In this document: positions 21,709 to 31,647 of the stretch, piece after piece
How positions within the stretch are numbered: position 1 is the stretch's first letter
Layout: each line of letters opens with the position of its first letter
Assembly: GCA_032622095.1 (NCBI GenBank)
Contig: CP136066.1
Coordinates: 226,056,961-226,120,960, forward strand
Reading direction: 5' to 3'
DNA: 64,000 bases
DNA from: Siphonodentalium dalli
Lineage: Eukaryota > Mollusca > Scaphopoda > Gadilida > Siphonodentaliidae
The notes under the pieces: generated by a model
The model's input: the letters and a program-made list of their open reading frames with translations, nothing else
What the model was told of the DNA's origin: nothing
Database searches by the model: none
Translations under genes and position numbers: made by a program

Positions 21709-24655
21709 AGCCCCAATGGTACTCCAGAGTGGCATCGAGCCCACGGGTGCCCCAGAGTGGCATTGAGCCCAGGGTGCCCCAGAATGGCACCAAGCCCGGG
21801 GTGCCCCAGAGTGGCATTGACCCCAGGGTGCCCCAGAATGGCACCCAGCCCGGGATGCTCCAGAGTGGCATCGAGCCCAGGGTGCCCCAAAATGGCACCG
21901 AGCCCGGGGTGCTCCAGAGTGGCATCGAGCCCAGGGTGCCCCAAAATGGCACCGAGCCCGGGGTGCTCCAGAGCGGTATCGAGGCTAGGAGTGCCCCAAA
22001 ATGGCACCGAGACCGGGGTGCTCCAGAGTGGCATCGAGCCCAGGGTGCCCCAAAATGGCACCGAGCCCGGGGTGCTCCAGAGCGGTATCGAGGCTAGGAG
22101 TGCCCCAAAAATGGCACCGAGCCCGGGGTGCTCCAGAGTGGCATCGAGGCTAGGAGTGCCCCAAAATGGCACCGAGCCCGGGGTGCTCCAGAGTGGCATC
22201 GAGCCTAGGAGTGTCCCAAAATGGCACCGAGCCCGGGGTTCTCCAGAGTGGCATCGAGCCCAGGAGTGCCCCAAAATGGCACCGAGCCCGGGGTGCTCCA
22301 GAGTGGCATCTACCCCAGGAGTTCCCCAGAGTGTCATCGAGCCTATGGGTGCCCCAGGGTGGCACCGAGCCCAGGCTACCCCAGAGTGGCATCGATCCCA
22401 GTGGTACCCCAGAGAGGCATCGAGCCTAGGGGTGCCCCAGAGTGGCATCGAGTCCAGGAGTGCCCCAGAGTGGCATCGAGCCCAGGGGTGCCCCAGAGTG
22501 GCATCGAGCACAGGCTACCCCAGAGTGGCATCGAGCACAGGCTACCCCAGAGTGTCATCGACCCTAGGGTGCCCCAGAGTGTCATCGAGCCCAGGGTGCC
22601 ACAAAGATGCATCGAGCCTAGGGGTGCCCCAGAGTGGCATCGAACCCAGGGTTTCCCAGAATGTCATCGAGCACAGGGTGCCCCAGAGTTGCATCTAGCC
22701 CAGGGGTGCCCCAGAGTGGCATCGAGCCCAGGAGTTCCCCAAAATGTCACCGACCCCGGGGTGCTGCAGAGTGGTATCGAGGCTAGGAGTGCCCCAAATG
22801 GCACCGAGCCCGGGGTGCTCCAGAGTGGCATCGAGCCCAGGTGTGCCCCAAAATGGCACCGAGCCCGGGGTGCTCCAGAGTGGTATCGAGCCCAGGAGTT
22901 CCCCAAAATGTCACCGAGCCCGGGGTGCTGCAGAGTGGTATCGAGGCTAGGAGTGTCCAAAAATGGCACCGAGCCCGGGGTGCTCCAGAGTGGCATCGAG
23001 CCCAGGTGTGCCCCAAAATGGCACCGAGCCCAGGGTGCTCCAGAGTGGTATCGAGGCTAGGAGTGCCCCAAAATGGCACCGAGCCCGGGGTGCTCCAGAG
23101 TGGCATCGACCCCAGGAGTTCCCCAGAGTGTCATCGAGCCTATGGGTGCCCCAGGGTGGCACCGAGCCCAGGCTACCCCAGAGTGGCATCGAACCCAGTG
23201 GTACCCCAGAGTGGCATCGAGCATAGGGGTGCCCCAGAGTGGCATCGAGTCCAGGAGTGCCCCAGAGTGGCATCGAGCTTAGGGGTGCCCCAGAGTGGCA
23301 TCGAGCACAGGCTACCCCAGAGTGGCATCGAGCCCAGGAGTGCCCCAGAGTGTCATCGACCCTAGGGGTGCCCCAGAGTGTCATCGAGCCCAGGGTGCCC
23401 CAGAGTGGCATCGAGCCCAGTGGTGCCACATAGTGGCATCGAGCCCAAGGGTGCCCCAGAGTGTCATCGAGCACAGGGTGCCCCAATGATGCATCGAGCC
23501 TAGGGGTGCCCCAGAGTGGCATCGAACCCAGGGTTTCCCAGAGTGTCATCGAGCACAGGGTGCCCCAGAGTTGCATCTAGCCCAGGGGTGCCCCAGAGTG
23601 GCATCGAGCCCAGTGGTGCCACATAGTGGCAATCGAGCCCAAGGGTGCCCCAGAGTGTCATCGAGCCCATGGTGCACCAGAGTCGCATCGATCCCAAGGG
23701 TGCCCCAGAGTGTCATCGAGCCTAGGGGTGCCTGAGAGTGGCATCGAGCCCAAGGGTGCCCCAGAATGTCATCGAGCCTAGGGTGCTCCAGAGTGGAATC
23801 GAGCCCGGGGTGCCACAGAGTGTCATCGAGCCCATGGGTGCCCCAGAGTGTCATCAAGTACATGGTGCACCAGAGTGTCATCGAGTCCAAGGGTGCCCAA
23901 GAATGTCATCGAGCCTAGGGGTGCCCCAGAGTGGCATCGAGCCCAAGGGTGCCCAAGAATGTCATCGAGCCTAAGGGTGCCCCAGAGTGGCATCGATCCC
24001 GGGATGCCACAGAGTGTTATCGAGCCCATGGGTGCCCCAGAGTGGTATCGAGCCCAGGGGTGCCCAAGAGTGGTATCGAGCCCAGGGGTGCTCCAGAGTG
24101 GCATCGATCCCGGGATGCTACAGAGTGTCATCGAGCCCAGGGGTGCCCCAGAGTGGTATCGAGCCCAGGTGTGCTCCAGAGTGTCAATCGAGCCTAGTGG
24201 TGCCCCAGAGTGGCATCGAACCCAGGGGTGCCCCAGAGTGGCATCAAGCCTAGGGGTGCTCCAGAGTGTCATCGAGCCTAGTGGTGCCCCAGAGTGGTAT
24301 CGAGCCCAGGACTATCAGAGTGGCATCGATCCCAGGGGTGCCCCAGAGTGGTATCGAGCCCAGGGGTGCCCCTGAGTGGCATCAAGTCTATGGGTGCCCC
24401 AGAGTGGCATCGAGCCCAGGGGTGCCCCAGAGTGTCATCGAGCCTAGTGGCGCCCCAGAGTGGTATCGAGCCCAGGACTATCAGAGTGGCATCGATCCCA
24501 GGGGTGCCCCAGAGTGGTATCGAGCCCAGGGGTGCCCCAGAGTGGCATCGAGCACATGGGTGCCCCAGACAGGCATCGAGCCCAGGGTGCCCCAGAGTGG
24601 CATCGAGCCTAGGGGTGCCCCAGAGTGTCATCGAGTCTTGGGGTGGGACAGAGTG
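21709..24655. repeat. GC-rich 27-28 bp minisatellite, about 2.9 kb
   Basis: The unit is approximately GTGCCCCAGAGTGGCATCGA followed by GCCCAGGG, repeated roughly a hundred times. The first third alternates two unit types (CCCCAAAATGGCACCGAGCC and CTCCAGAGTGGCATCGAGCC). Longer duplications are visible: a block with CCTATGGGTGCCCCAGGGTG at 22341 and 23138 (shift 797 bp), one with GGGTTTCCCAGA at 22649 and 23531 (882 bp), and one with GGACTATCAGAG near 24309 and 24475 (166 bp). The unit has no stop codon in several frames on either strand, so frames of about 310 codons exist on both strands (21757-22698 plus, 21573-22511 minus). They are best read as by-products, because 28 bp units rotate the frame. 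Confidence 0.95.
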
Positions 24656-25017
24656 GCCGCTGGTGCGGGATGGCCCAAAGTGACCACGAGTCCAGTGTAG
24701 GTCATAATTCCCCACGAGCTAGGGCCTTAGTCAAGAATGTTCACAAAACAGACAATTTATTTTGACAGAAAAGTAACACAGTTCGCACACCTTCCGAGTT
24801 TTCGGCTTCTAATGACAGTGTGGTAGGTGAAGGGCGTTCCCCTTCGTTGTACAAACTGGATTTAGAAGAAAAACCGAGAAATCGGAACGTTAGCGAAATG
24901 TGTTATTTTAACAGTCCATTTTTAACAAAAGCGAAAGTGTTCAAATATATATTCGAAGACGGAGGCGTTGTGAAATGTACAATCTTATGTAAGAGTCATC
25001 TTTAGTCGATTTTGTGC
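24656..25017. other. Minisatellite border and unassigned DNA
   Basis: GGGACAGAGTGGCCGCTGGT near 24646 resembles, in inverted form, GGCCACTCTGTCCCATGGTC at 21640. Both borders of the minisatellite therefore carry degenerate units, in opposite orientation. A 61-codon plus-strand frame (24820-25005) has no recognised product. Confidence 0.4.
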
Positions 25018-25049
25018 GGCCCTCAAAAGGGCCGTTTTTATGATTTATT
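25018..25049 (-). promoter_or_regulatory. Histone-type stem-loop-like hairpin and AATAAA, minus strand
   Basis: On the minus strand GGCCCTTTTGAGGGCC (25033-25018) has the size of a metazoan histone 3' stem-loop (six-base-pair stem, four-base T-rich loop). An AATAAA lies just upstream at 25049-25044. No histone coding sequence is recognisable next to it. The loop ends in G rather than the usual C or A, and no purine-rich downstream element is seen. A chance hairpin is likely. Confidence 0.2.
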
Positions 25050-25093
25050 ACAGGACAACTGGACAAGGTGTCTTGGTCAATGTTATTTCCTCC

Positions 25094-25336
25094 TCATTCC
25101 AACGAATCAGTAATAAAACTATTCCCTAGATTAGTGGTGACACTATAAGCATCAGTAACAAAACCATTCCCTCGATGAGTGGTGACACTATAGCTTTCAG
25201 TATGTTCACACCTTCCACTGGAAATATGTCGTATCTGAGTTGCTGCTTCTGTGCCCAGAACCAGATATTTCTCTGTATCATAATTTCCGCTACACGCAAT
25301 AGCAGTTATGCTGTACCGAGAAATCCCATATGGCAC
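25094..25336 (-). CDS. Unidentified 80-codon frame with an internal duplication
   Basis: The minus-strand frame contains a duplicated stretch, SVTTHRGNGFVTDA followed by SVTTNLGNSFITD, from a 43 bp tandem repeat at about 25107-25193. An AATAAA follows at 25049-25044. No family was recognised. Its position beyond the Polinton protease on the same strand allows it to be a Polinton tail gene, but nothing in the sequence shows that. It may be non-coding. Confidence 0.2.
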   Translation of the reverse strand: MPYGISRYSITAIACSGNYDTEKYLVLGTEAATQIRHISSGRCEHTESYSVTTHRGNGFVTDAYSVTTNLGNSFITDSLE

Positions 25337-25829
25337 TTTTTGTATTTGATGAAAGCGTTAGGATTTGAAGCCCACGGCGTTGAGACAGCAGTTAAAAGTT
25401 AAAGCATATGTGCCATACGCTGCCCAGGAAAGAGCCCTCCATACCATTAAACCCCTCTGATCAGATACACGGATGACACTGAAAACAGAACCGGTTCGTT
25501 GTATTACATCGTGGACAAATGGTGAATTATAAGGGGCTTCGTTTATATATGAAATGTGCGGACTGCTATGTATTTTTTAGATTTTGTTTTTCAAATTCAT
25601 TTGTGTTTCTTTTTGGTGAGTTACGATCTTCATCGACATTGCGGAAGATGATCACCAAAAACAGACAATATTTTCAAGAACATATTTCGGAATTAAAAAT
25701 GAAAATATTTACAACTAATGATGATATTAACATAATGTTTACAATCAATATTTGGTAATTCTGTGAACATATTCACAAACAAATAGTAGGTAATGCAATG
25801 AACAGATTTTCATTTGGTTATACATTTCA
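25337..25829. other. Unassigned DNA at the Polinton 3' side
   Basis: A plus-strand 79-codon frame (25519-25758) is low in information. No terminal inverted repeat of a Polinton was recognised here. Confidence 0.4.
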
Positions 25830-25970
25830 TCAATACTTATGTTCACAGTATGCTTTACAAGTTTGTAAAGTACATGTTTTGGTCAATGTTTCTACTTCAT
25901 ATCGTAAGGGTTCGTAGTTTCTTTGGAAACAATCGAGTACTTTTTCTGTCAATTTTGCAATCGTCGCCAT
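25830..25970 (-). CDS. Small 46-residue frame downstream of the Polinton protease
   Basis: An ATG at 25970 opens a 46-residue frame with acidic, basic and three Cys residues, ending at 25830. It lies 42 bp beyond the protease remnant on the same strand, which fits the compact spacing of Polinton genes. The product was not recognised and a chance frame is possible. Confidence 0.25.
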   Translation of the reverse strand: MATIAKLTEKVLDCFQRNYEPLRYEVETLTKTCTLQTCKAYCEHKY

Positions 25971-26012
25971 AAAAATATATTTCAGCTATTACATCTATAG
26001 CGTAACCGCTTT

Positions 26013-26369
26013 TCAAGAAATGAAGTTATGTAAAGCAAATATGCAGTAGATACCACACACGGTTGTTCCGTGGTGTTGAAGACGTCCAACTTTAATCTCA
26101 CGTTCGATAGCGTTGCTTTGAGTGAATGATTTGATAAATTCATCAATAACTGTTAATGCAAACGAATCGAAATATGTTGCAATGTTTCCATTGAAGAAAA
26201 TGCCAACTCAGTGTTCCCCCGGTTTTTCTGATGTATGCGTATTAACTATGTATGTTTTTACATGGTGAGGTTTTTCGTGTGGTAACTGATCTTTTGAACG
26301 TACTGCACCGTGCAATGTGTAGAGGTAAGACGACTTGTCTATTGTATGCTGAAGTTCGCTAGTGTTCAT
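26013..26369 (-). pseudogene. Polinton adenovirus-type cysteine protease remnant
   Basis: This is the maturation protease family that Polintons share with adenoviruses. An ATG at 26369 opens a frame readable for 118 codons with one in-frame TGA (26210-26208). The expected features are in order: KPGEH with the catalytic His at codon 53, an acidic residue in YFDSF (Asp at codon 68) and the catalytic Cys in VCGIYC (codon 105). The TGA falls directly after the His, where the family has Trp, so one base change explains the break. The frame ends at codon 118, shorter than full-length relatives as far as can be judged. It overlaps the end of the preceding frame by a few bases and sits next to two other Polinton-type genes on the same strand. 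The domain call is firm; the family is known, and the inactivation is seen directly. Confidence 0.85.
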
Positions 26370-26714
26370 CTTCGTAGTATTTTTTCACTGTTTCAGACCA
26401 CAAGTCAATAAAAGCTGAATTAAATTGGTTAGAGTTTGCAAGGACAGTTTCCTTTATATCTTTCCAAAGTCTGAATGCTTCACATTTCTCTTGCCGTGTA
26501 AACGATTATATTTCTGGATACCATTGTTCCATAACTCGATAAATGTCCACTGTGAGTAGTACTAAATTAATGAACATATCCGTCAATTGCGCTGATGGTA
26601 TCAAAAGACAAATTAAAGGTCGAGTCTGATTTGGGTGATATATTTCATCAACGAAACATATCTAGAAACGTTTCCGAACTTTGCCACGGGTATGAACACA
26701 ATATGTAATGTAAT
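26359..26714 (-). pseudogene. Unidentified frame between pVI-like protein and protease
   Basis: A minus-strand frame of about 118 codons with two in-frame stops (TAG at 26664-26662, TAA at 26508-26506) ends in TAG at 26361-26359. The end overlaps the protease start. The readable segments contain ordinary protein-like composition, for example VDIYRVMEQWYPE and FIDLWSETVKKYYEDE. The overlap and strand suggest a former Polinton gene. The family was not recognised. Confidence 0.45.
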
Positions 26715-26730
26715 TGAGTCCTCCAACTTG

Positions 26731-27102
26731 CTATCTCAATTGTTTCTTCCAAATTGGTTTCGTCACAGGTGCACTATTCGACTTACTTCGTTTGCGAGCA
26801 GAATTATTTTTCAAAGACTGTGGTATTCTATTTATGCGTTTTGATGCTGATGTGTTCTTTATGGTTTCCTTTCCAAAAGTATTAAATGCTTCTTTTCCTT
26901 GATTTAAAAATACTTATTTTGTAATGTTACCATGATGAATGATATCTTCGACTGCAGCAAGTCCATGTTTGAGTACGCGTTGTTTAGCAATCCTACCAAT
27001 ATGCTTCAGAAACGGTACTACAATTCTCATTGCAGATTTGAAAAGTGAACCAATTCCATTTCCATATTGTATGGACACACCTCTATACACGGGAATCATC
27101 AT
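26731..27102 (-). pseudogene. Polinton pVI-like basic capsid-associated protein remnant
   Basis: An ATG at 27102 starts a frame with a short N-terminal segment (YRGVSIQYGNGIGSLF), then a hydrophobic and basic amphipathic stretch (MRIVVPFLKHIGRIAKQRVL). An in-frame TAA lies at 26916-26914. The same frame then continues with a strongly basic tail (SARKRSKSNSA) to TAG at 26733-26731. A G-rich N-terminus, an amphipathic 'LLK-GAK' type region and a basic tail are characteristic of a small protein encoded next to the capsid gene in Polintons. Comparison with adenoviral pVI is by general layout only. One stop codon is the visible lesion. Confidence 0.75.
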
Positions 27103-27198
27103 AAATACAAATTACTTCGGCGTCGGAAATGCAACTTTACCATGGAATTTCCACCGACAAACTGAATTGTTTGCCAGTATCACCTGTTATATACGCAT

Positions 27199-28459
27199 TT
27201 ATGCTATCGAAGTTAGACCTTGGCACTGATACACAAGGGCAATGTTTGACTTCATGCTTAATATTTGACCATCATGTATTCTTTTACACTCGAAAGATGT
27301 TGCTCGTAATATCGGTGCCTCAACATCACCAACAATTGTATAATCAGAAACATCAAAATAAATAAACAAATGATTATATTCGGCATTCAAATCAACTCGA
27401 TATGGAAATGTGATCAAATGAGCAGAAAATGTGACATTGTTTGGTTTGGTTTTGTAACCAAGTTTAGCCAAAAGAGCTTTGGGGAGTAGAAGACCTATTC
27501 TGGTGTAAATATAGGTTGAAATGTTAAAGATGGATTATCTCTTTAAATAACAAATTTTAAATAGTTGTGTGGTTATAAAATACTAAATATGAACTGAAGA
27601 CCCCTTTCCGGAAAAGCTTCTATCAATTAATATTGATTTTATTTCGAATATTGTATTGGGACCGTTTATTTGTCTATTTTTAGAACAGACCATTCGGGTG
27701 ATACCATATAGCGATATAGAGCATTAGGCTGTTCCTGTGGCTACTTACCGAACGTCAAATATCCCAGATTGATTGGTTGTATTGTTTTATTCAATAGTTA
27801 TAAGCGATAATAATTAATGTTTATTTGTGAAACAATTACACCATAACATTTCTGTCTCTGTTAACAGTAACCAATATTGTTCGTTTGCTAAACAAACACA
27901 CCTTTTTAGACCAGAAAATGTTCGAAATAAAATGAATATTAATCGATAGAAGCATTTCCGGACAGGAGTCTTCGATTCAGATATAATATTTAAATCCCGG
28001 TAACTATAAAATACATGTTTACAAAGAGATAATCCACCTCGTTGTGCTTCGGAAAATCAGAATTCGTATTCCAGATCTTGAACCATTCTGCTTACTGTAC
28101 TACCAATCACACCTTCAATTGTTTCTGTCAAATGTGATCCACCAGAATATGCTCCTGCTGGTATTTTCAATTCAATACCATTTTCTGGTTATGAAGTTAC
28201 TACAAGACATATTGGTAGCGTGTACAGGTGTGATGCAATTCTTGGAACATAACTCTTCTTTTTTATAATGCAAGCATCTCCAATAATGTTGTATGTTTCT
28301 GACGGTACAATTAGATTAATCATTGCGACTTAACAAAACTCTTTATCAATATGTATAGTTGTACAGTGTTGGTAGTTCCACTGTGAAACAACATCGGGAA
28401 TTGTCAGGATAAAGTGACATTGAACTATCACTCAAGAGCGTTATGTAGAATGAATTCAT
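27199..28459 (-). pseudogene. Polinton capsid-family gene split by a foldback insertion
   Basis: The 5' part starts at an ATG at 28459 (FYITLLSDSSMSLYPDN near the N-terminus, a signature of this Polinton structural protein family). It is broken by stops near 28350 and again further on. It continues in another frame with IELKIPAGAYSGGSH and then meets a 506 bp foldback element (27531-28036). The 3' part resumes at 27530 and is open to 27199, with LFIYFDVSDYTIVGDV and PILR, which is the conserved C-terminal motif. The two parts lie in family order on one strand. I infer a minor or penton-type capsid role, but I cannot decide between capsid classes by eye. Frameshift, stops and insertion make it a clear pseudogene. 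Confidence 0.75.
27531..28036. mobile_element. Foldback element inserted in the Polinton capsid gene
   Basis: The left end TGGATTATCTCTTTAAATAA and right end TTACAAAGAGATAATCCA are inverted copies. About 120-130 bp of each arm pairs imperfectly, including TTTCCGGAAAAGCTTCTATC against GATAGAAGCATTTCCGG. The central loop has no coding potential. No clean target duplication was identified. The boundaries coincide with the interruption of the capsid frame. Confidence 0.8.
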
Positions 28460-28684
28460 TTTTTCTCTGTTTGTTTCAATAACTTCAACCCAGGTGATCG
28501 TAAAATTTATCCCAGAGAGCTACTTAAAAGAATAAGCCACAATTATTTGTTTGCATTATGGAAACTAATGTGTACAATAGATGTAATTATTATGGTATAA
28601 ATAATAATTATCTGCGTGAAGTATGTGACTTGGTTCTCAGCAACGTTTTCACCACAGAACTGACATTGTGATGGTTCCTCGAAA
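28460..28684. other. Intergenic DNA between chromodomain and capsid remnants
   Basis: AT-rich and without a recognised feature. Its size is plausible for Polinton gene spacing or for a promoter of the downstream capsid gene. Confidence 0.4.
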
Positions 28685-28915
28685 TTAATCGAATCTGAAT
28701 GAGTTTGAGACATGATGACTTCTGTTTAAAACTACGATTGAAGGTGGATCCCAACTATCAATCTTGTGAACGTATCCAAGCCAATTAACTTTAATCTCTT
28801 TGATTGTTTTTCGTCCTACTCTCCTCGTTCTTCTGTCAACAACTGATTCTATTTCATACACTCTGACCTTCGAGGCGAACGGACGTATTTTCAATTAACT
28901 CCTACGAGTAGCCAT
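28685..28915 (-). pseudogene. Chromodomain protein, likely from a Polinton
   Basis: The minus strand reads from ATG at 28915 with an in-frame TAA at codon 7, then is open to 28685. Residues about 18-56 form a chromodomain: YEIESVVDRRTRR, a basic variable loop, IKVNWLGY and SWDPPS, matching the aromatic cage and W-G-Y plus S-W-x-P pattern. Chromodomains are usual at the C-terminus of Polinton and Ty3-type integrases. No integrase core is visible upstream, and a start codon lies just in front of the domain. This is either a free-standing chromodomain gene or a truncated integrase tail. It lies upstream of the capsid remnant on the same strand. Confidence 0.7.
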
Positions 28916-29052
28916 GCGCAACTAATTAACGAGGCCAATGGGGCTGGCGAGCCGACAGATGGAATTTTACACTGGAAGTTTATAATCTTAGTTATATTAG
29001 TTATATTCTTAGTTAGCTTGGATCATTAAATCGAACATATTGGATATTTATC

Positions 29053-29867
29053 ATGGAAACATTCGATTACACGGATTTTGAAGACACATTTGATATTATT
29101 TAGGACACTGATGTAACTACTGTGGTGCCAGGGTCGGTATGTATGCTTTGACAAATTAAAGTGATTCTACCAGAGGAACAGTGAGCGATAGGAATTATAT
29201 TGTTAACCTCGATAAACTGATAAAGAAAAAGTTAACGTACGATGAGGAAAATAAGTACCGAACAGAAATCAAAGATGGAGGTCGTTGTGTAACCATCGAC
29301 TTAGACTCGGACAGTTATGAGAGATACTATAGTGGACTGTGTTCAGGGTATTGGGACGATACATTGAAAATAGAAAAAAATAATTCCCAGTGGATAATCG
29401 GAAAAGACAAAATGAACGTTACAGTGGACGAAAGAATAGATGTCCATCGAAACGTTACTGGTAAAGGTGGCAAAGTGACAATACACGTGTACCGGACTAA
29501 AAACAAAATGATGATTCAAGGATCCAAGAAAAATATAACTTGGTGGACAAACAAGGAATTACCCACTATCTGGGAATCTGGTTTTTGTGAGGACGAGACA
29601 GTGCCCTCGGAGTGTGAGCAGGTAATATCCGCGTCAACAAAGGACGAGGATGGAAATTACATTTATTGGGAGAATATTCCAACTGCACACTCCCTAATTA
29701 CATTTTCAGCCACGCCACAGACTGAAATCAAGAAGGTTCCTAAACATGTGCTTGGTATAAAAATAAATTGGTATAAATCTGTTGTAGGGACTCATAATTT
29801 GGTACCACTTATCTTGTCCCCAACAGTTATATATATTCAAATTACATTTACTGGAAACACATACTGA
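29053..29867 (+). pseudogene. Divergent 228-codon frame with broken 5' end
   Basis: An ATG at 29053 opens an acidic segment that stops at a TAG 16 codons later. A second frame, 29181-29867, is then open for 228 codons but begins with GTG rather than ATG and has a stop just upstream at 29157. The protein is charged and soluble-looking, with no membrane segment. It includes KVTIHVYRTKNKMMIQGS and a W-rich stretch (ITWWTNKELPTIW). It starts about 140 bp from the minus-strand chromodomain start, a divergent arrangement that suggests membership of the same Polinton. I do not recognise the family with confidence. The length of the uninterrupted part contrasts with the decayed neighbours. Confidence 0.5.
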
Positions 29868-31647
29868 GAAAACTTACACCAACAATGAGATGAGGGCGTG
29901 TATATGGTATAATAAATACATTTGGCACGGTGATGCTTGGCCTAAGTGAATAGTTGTCTGTATGACCACCGTTAAGGAAGAATAATTGGGTTGGTTTCAG
30001 ATTTGGACATATTCAAAACTGATAGTAATGCTTTTGATGAATATAGTGCTGCCATGTTATAGAGCTTATAAACTGTTTGCACATATTCAAAACTGATATT
30101 ACAACTTTATAAAGTTGTATATAAACTGTATAAAGATGTACTACTGGTTGATCTTTAACATTTTCAGACAGTAATTACATTTTTATATTTATACTTTTGG
30201 CAATCAGTATAAAGATGTATTTCTGATTTATGCCAAGCCATGGCAATAGCTCAAACAACTTACAAAGAAAGTTGAGCTAATAACCGACATTTTCCAACGT
30301 CCGAAATAAATAACGCAGATTAATCGACGACGGAAATGGTAATCGATTATCGGCTTTATCAACAGTTCATCGATTATACGATTAATCGTGGCACCCCTAC
30401 TCGCTTTGGCAGCTGGGGTCGGGCTATATCGCGACATTGCTGGTTTTATGTGATGGAGGAAACGCGTGTGCGCCATACTAGTAGGGTTGAAACGATTAAT
30501 CGACTAGCTGTAGTCGACGCTGAAATGTCAGAACGTCGACTCTGAATTTTGCCGTCGACTAGTCGGAACATAACTAGTGTATTAGTTAGATGTATAACGT
30601 TTTCAAGATCGATTCCGGCATAAACGGTGTAAACTGCGCGTAAGTTACGGTAAGTATAACGTTTGGTGGCACCCGGAATTGACAGTGTTACTAATATAGA
30701 CACACATGGTGACCCGACTATTAATTGAAAGAATGAAATTGACAAGACAATGTCTCACTCGTCGTTTGAGGTCAAAGACATCACTGCGACATGATGGCAA
30801 TGATTTACACGGCTTTATCGTTTGTCGGAGACCGCTTTGATCTAGACACTGAGTGTATTTCACCGTCGGGTTATGATGCGATACTGTGTGAAGGTCGCTT
30901 AAGGTGACGTCATTGGTGCTACCGTATATACCGGTAAATGATACTGGCATTAAGAACTGGTTATCGTATTCTACAACGTAGCCTATACAATAGGGCGTAT
31001 TTAGTCGGAACCTTAACATTGTATAGTGACACCGCTCGGCACCGGTTTATTGGTGATCACGTGACTAAACGAAATCTCGAACGCTGATAATAAATTTAAA
31101 ACCTGTATAAATGATCGTGTTTCTAATCATTATCCGCCACATGTCTAATTATATAATTACATGCAGTGTGTTGGATAAATAATATGACCATACGTAAACG
31201 TAATAAAGCCCACGTAGATTAAATGAACATGCATGGCGGTTTGCGATCCAAAGTAAAATTATATTAATAATCGCTTTTAAATAATCCCGCGTTATCAAAA
31301 CAAGTCACCGCAATTGCATGCTTTGGCATCGATAGAGAAAATAATGACATTTCTTTCCGTGTTCGAAAAGAACTTTACAAGAGGTTGTACTTTTGTGAGA
31401 CTCTTTTCCCATAACATCTACACTACATGTATATATCTAACAATATATTCGCGTTGGTAACCCTGAATATATGGCCTGCTTAGATATAAGAAAATTACTT
31501 TGCTCCATTGTGTGTTGAAATTCGGCAACGTTGGAAATATGCACACCGACAATGTGATAAATAACTAATGAGAACATGATGTGACACAACCGCATTATAC
31601 AGTGTGATGTATAGGGCTCAGGATATGTTGATACACTGAATCATATA
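29868..31647. other. Unassigned DNA with two hAT-like end fragments
   Basis: Around 30310-30402 there are ATTAATCG and CGATTA motifs ending in ATTAATCGTGGCACCCCTA, which reads in reverse as the common hAT end TAGGGGTGCCACGATTAAT. At 30480-30560, TAGGGTTGAAACGATTAATC with GTCGACTAGTCGG looks like a second hAT-type end. No transposase or clear 8 bp duplication was found. The rest, including 30561-31647, is unassigned. Confidence 0.5.

Noticed and set aside
21757-22698. 313-codon plus-strand frame and the 312-codon minus-strand frame at 21573-22511
   Set aside because: Both lie inside the 27-28 bp minisatellite, occupy overlapping DNA on opposite strands and shift frame with unit length. They have no non-repeat domain.
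24820-25005. 61-codon plus-strand frame just before the hairpin at 25018
   Set aside because: Considered as a histone or Polinton terminal gene because of the hairpin. Its translation matches neither, and the stem-loop with the better loop is on the other strand.
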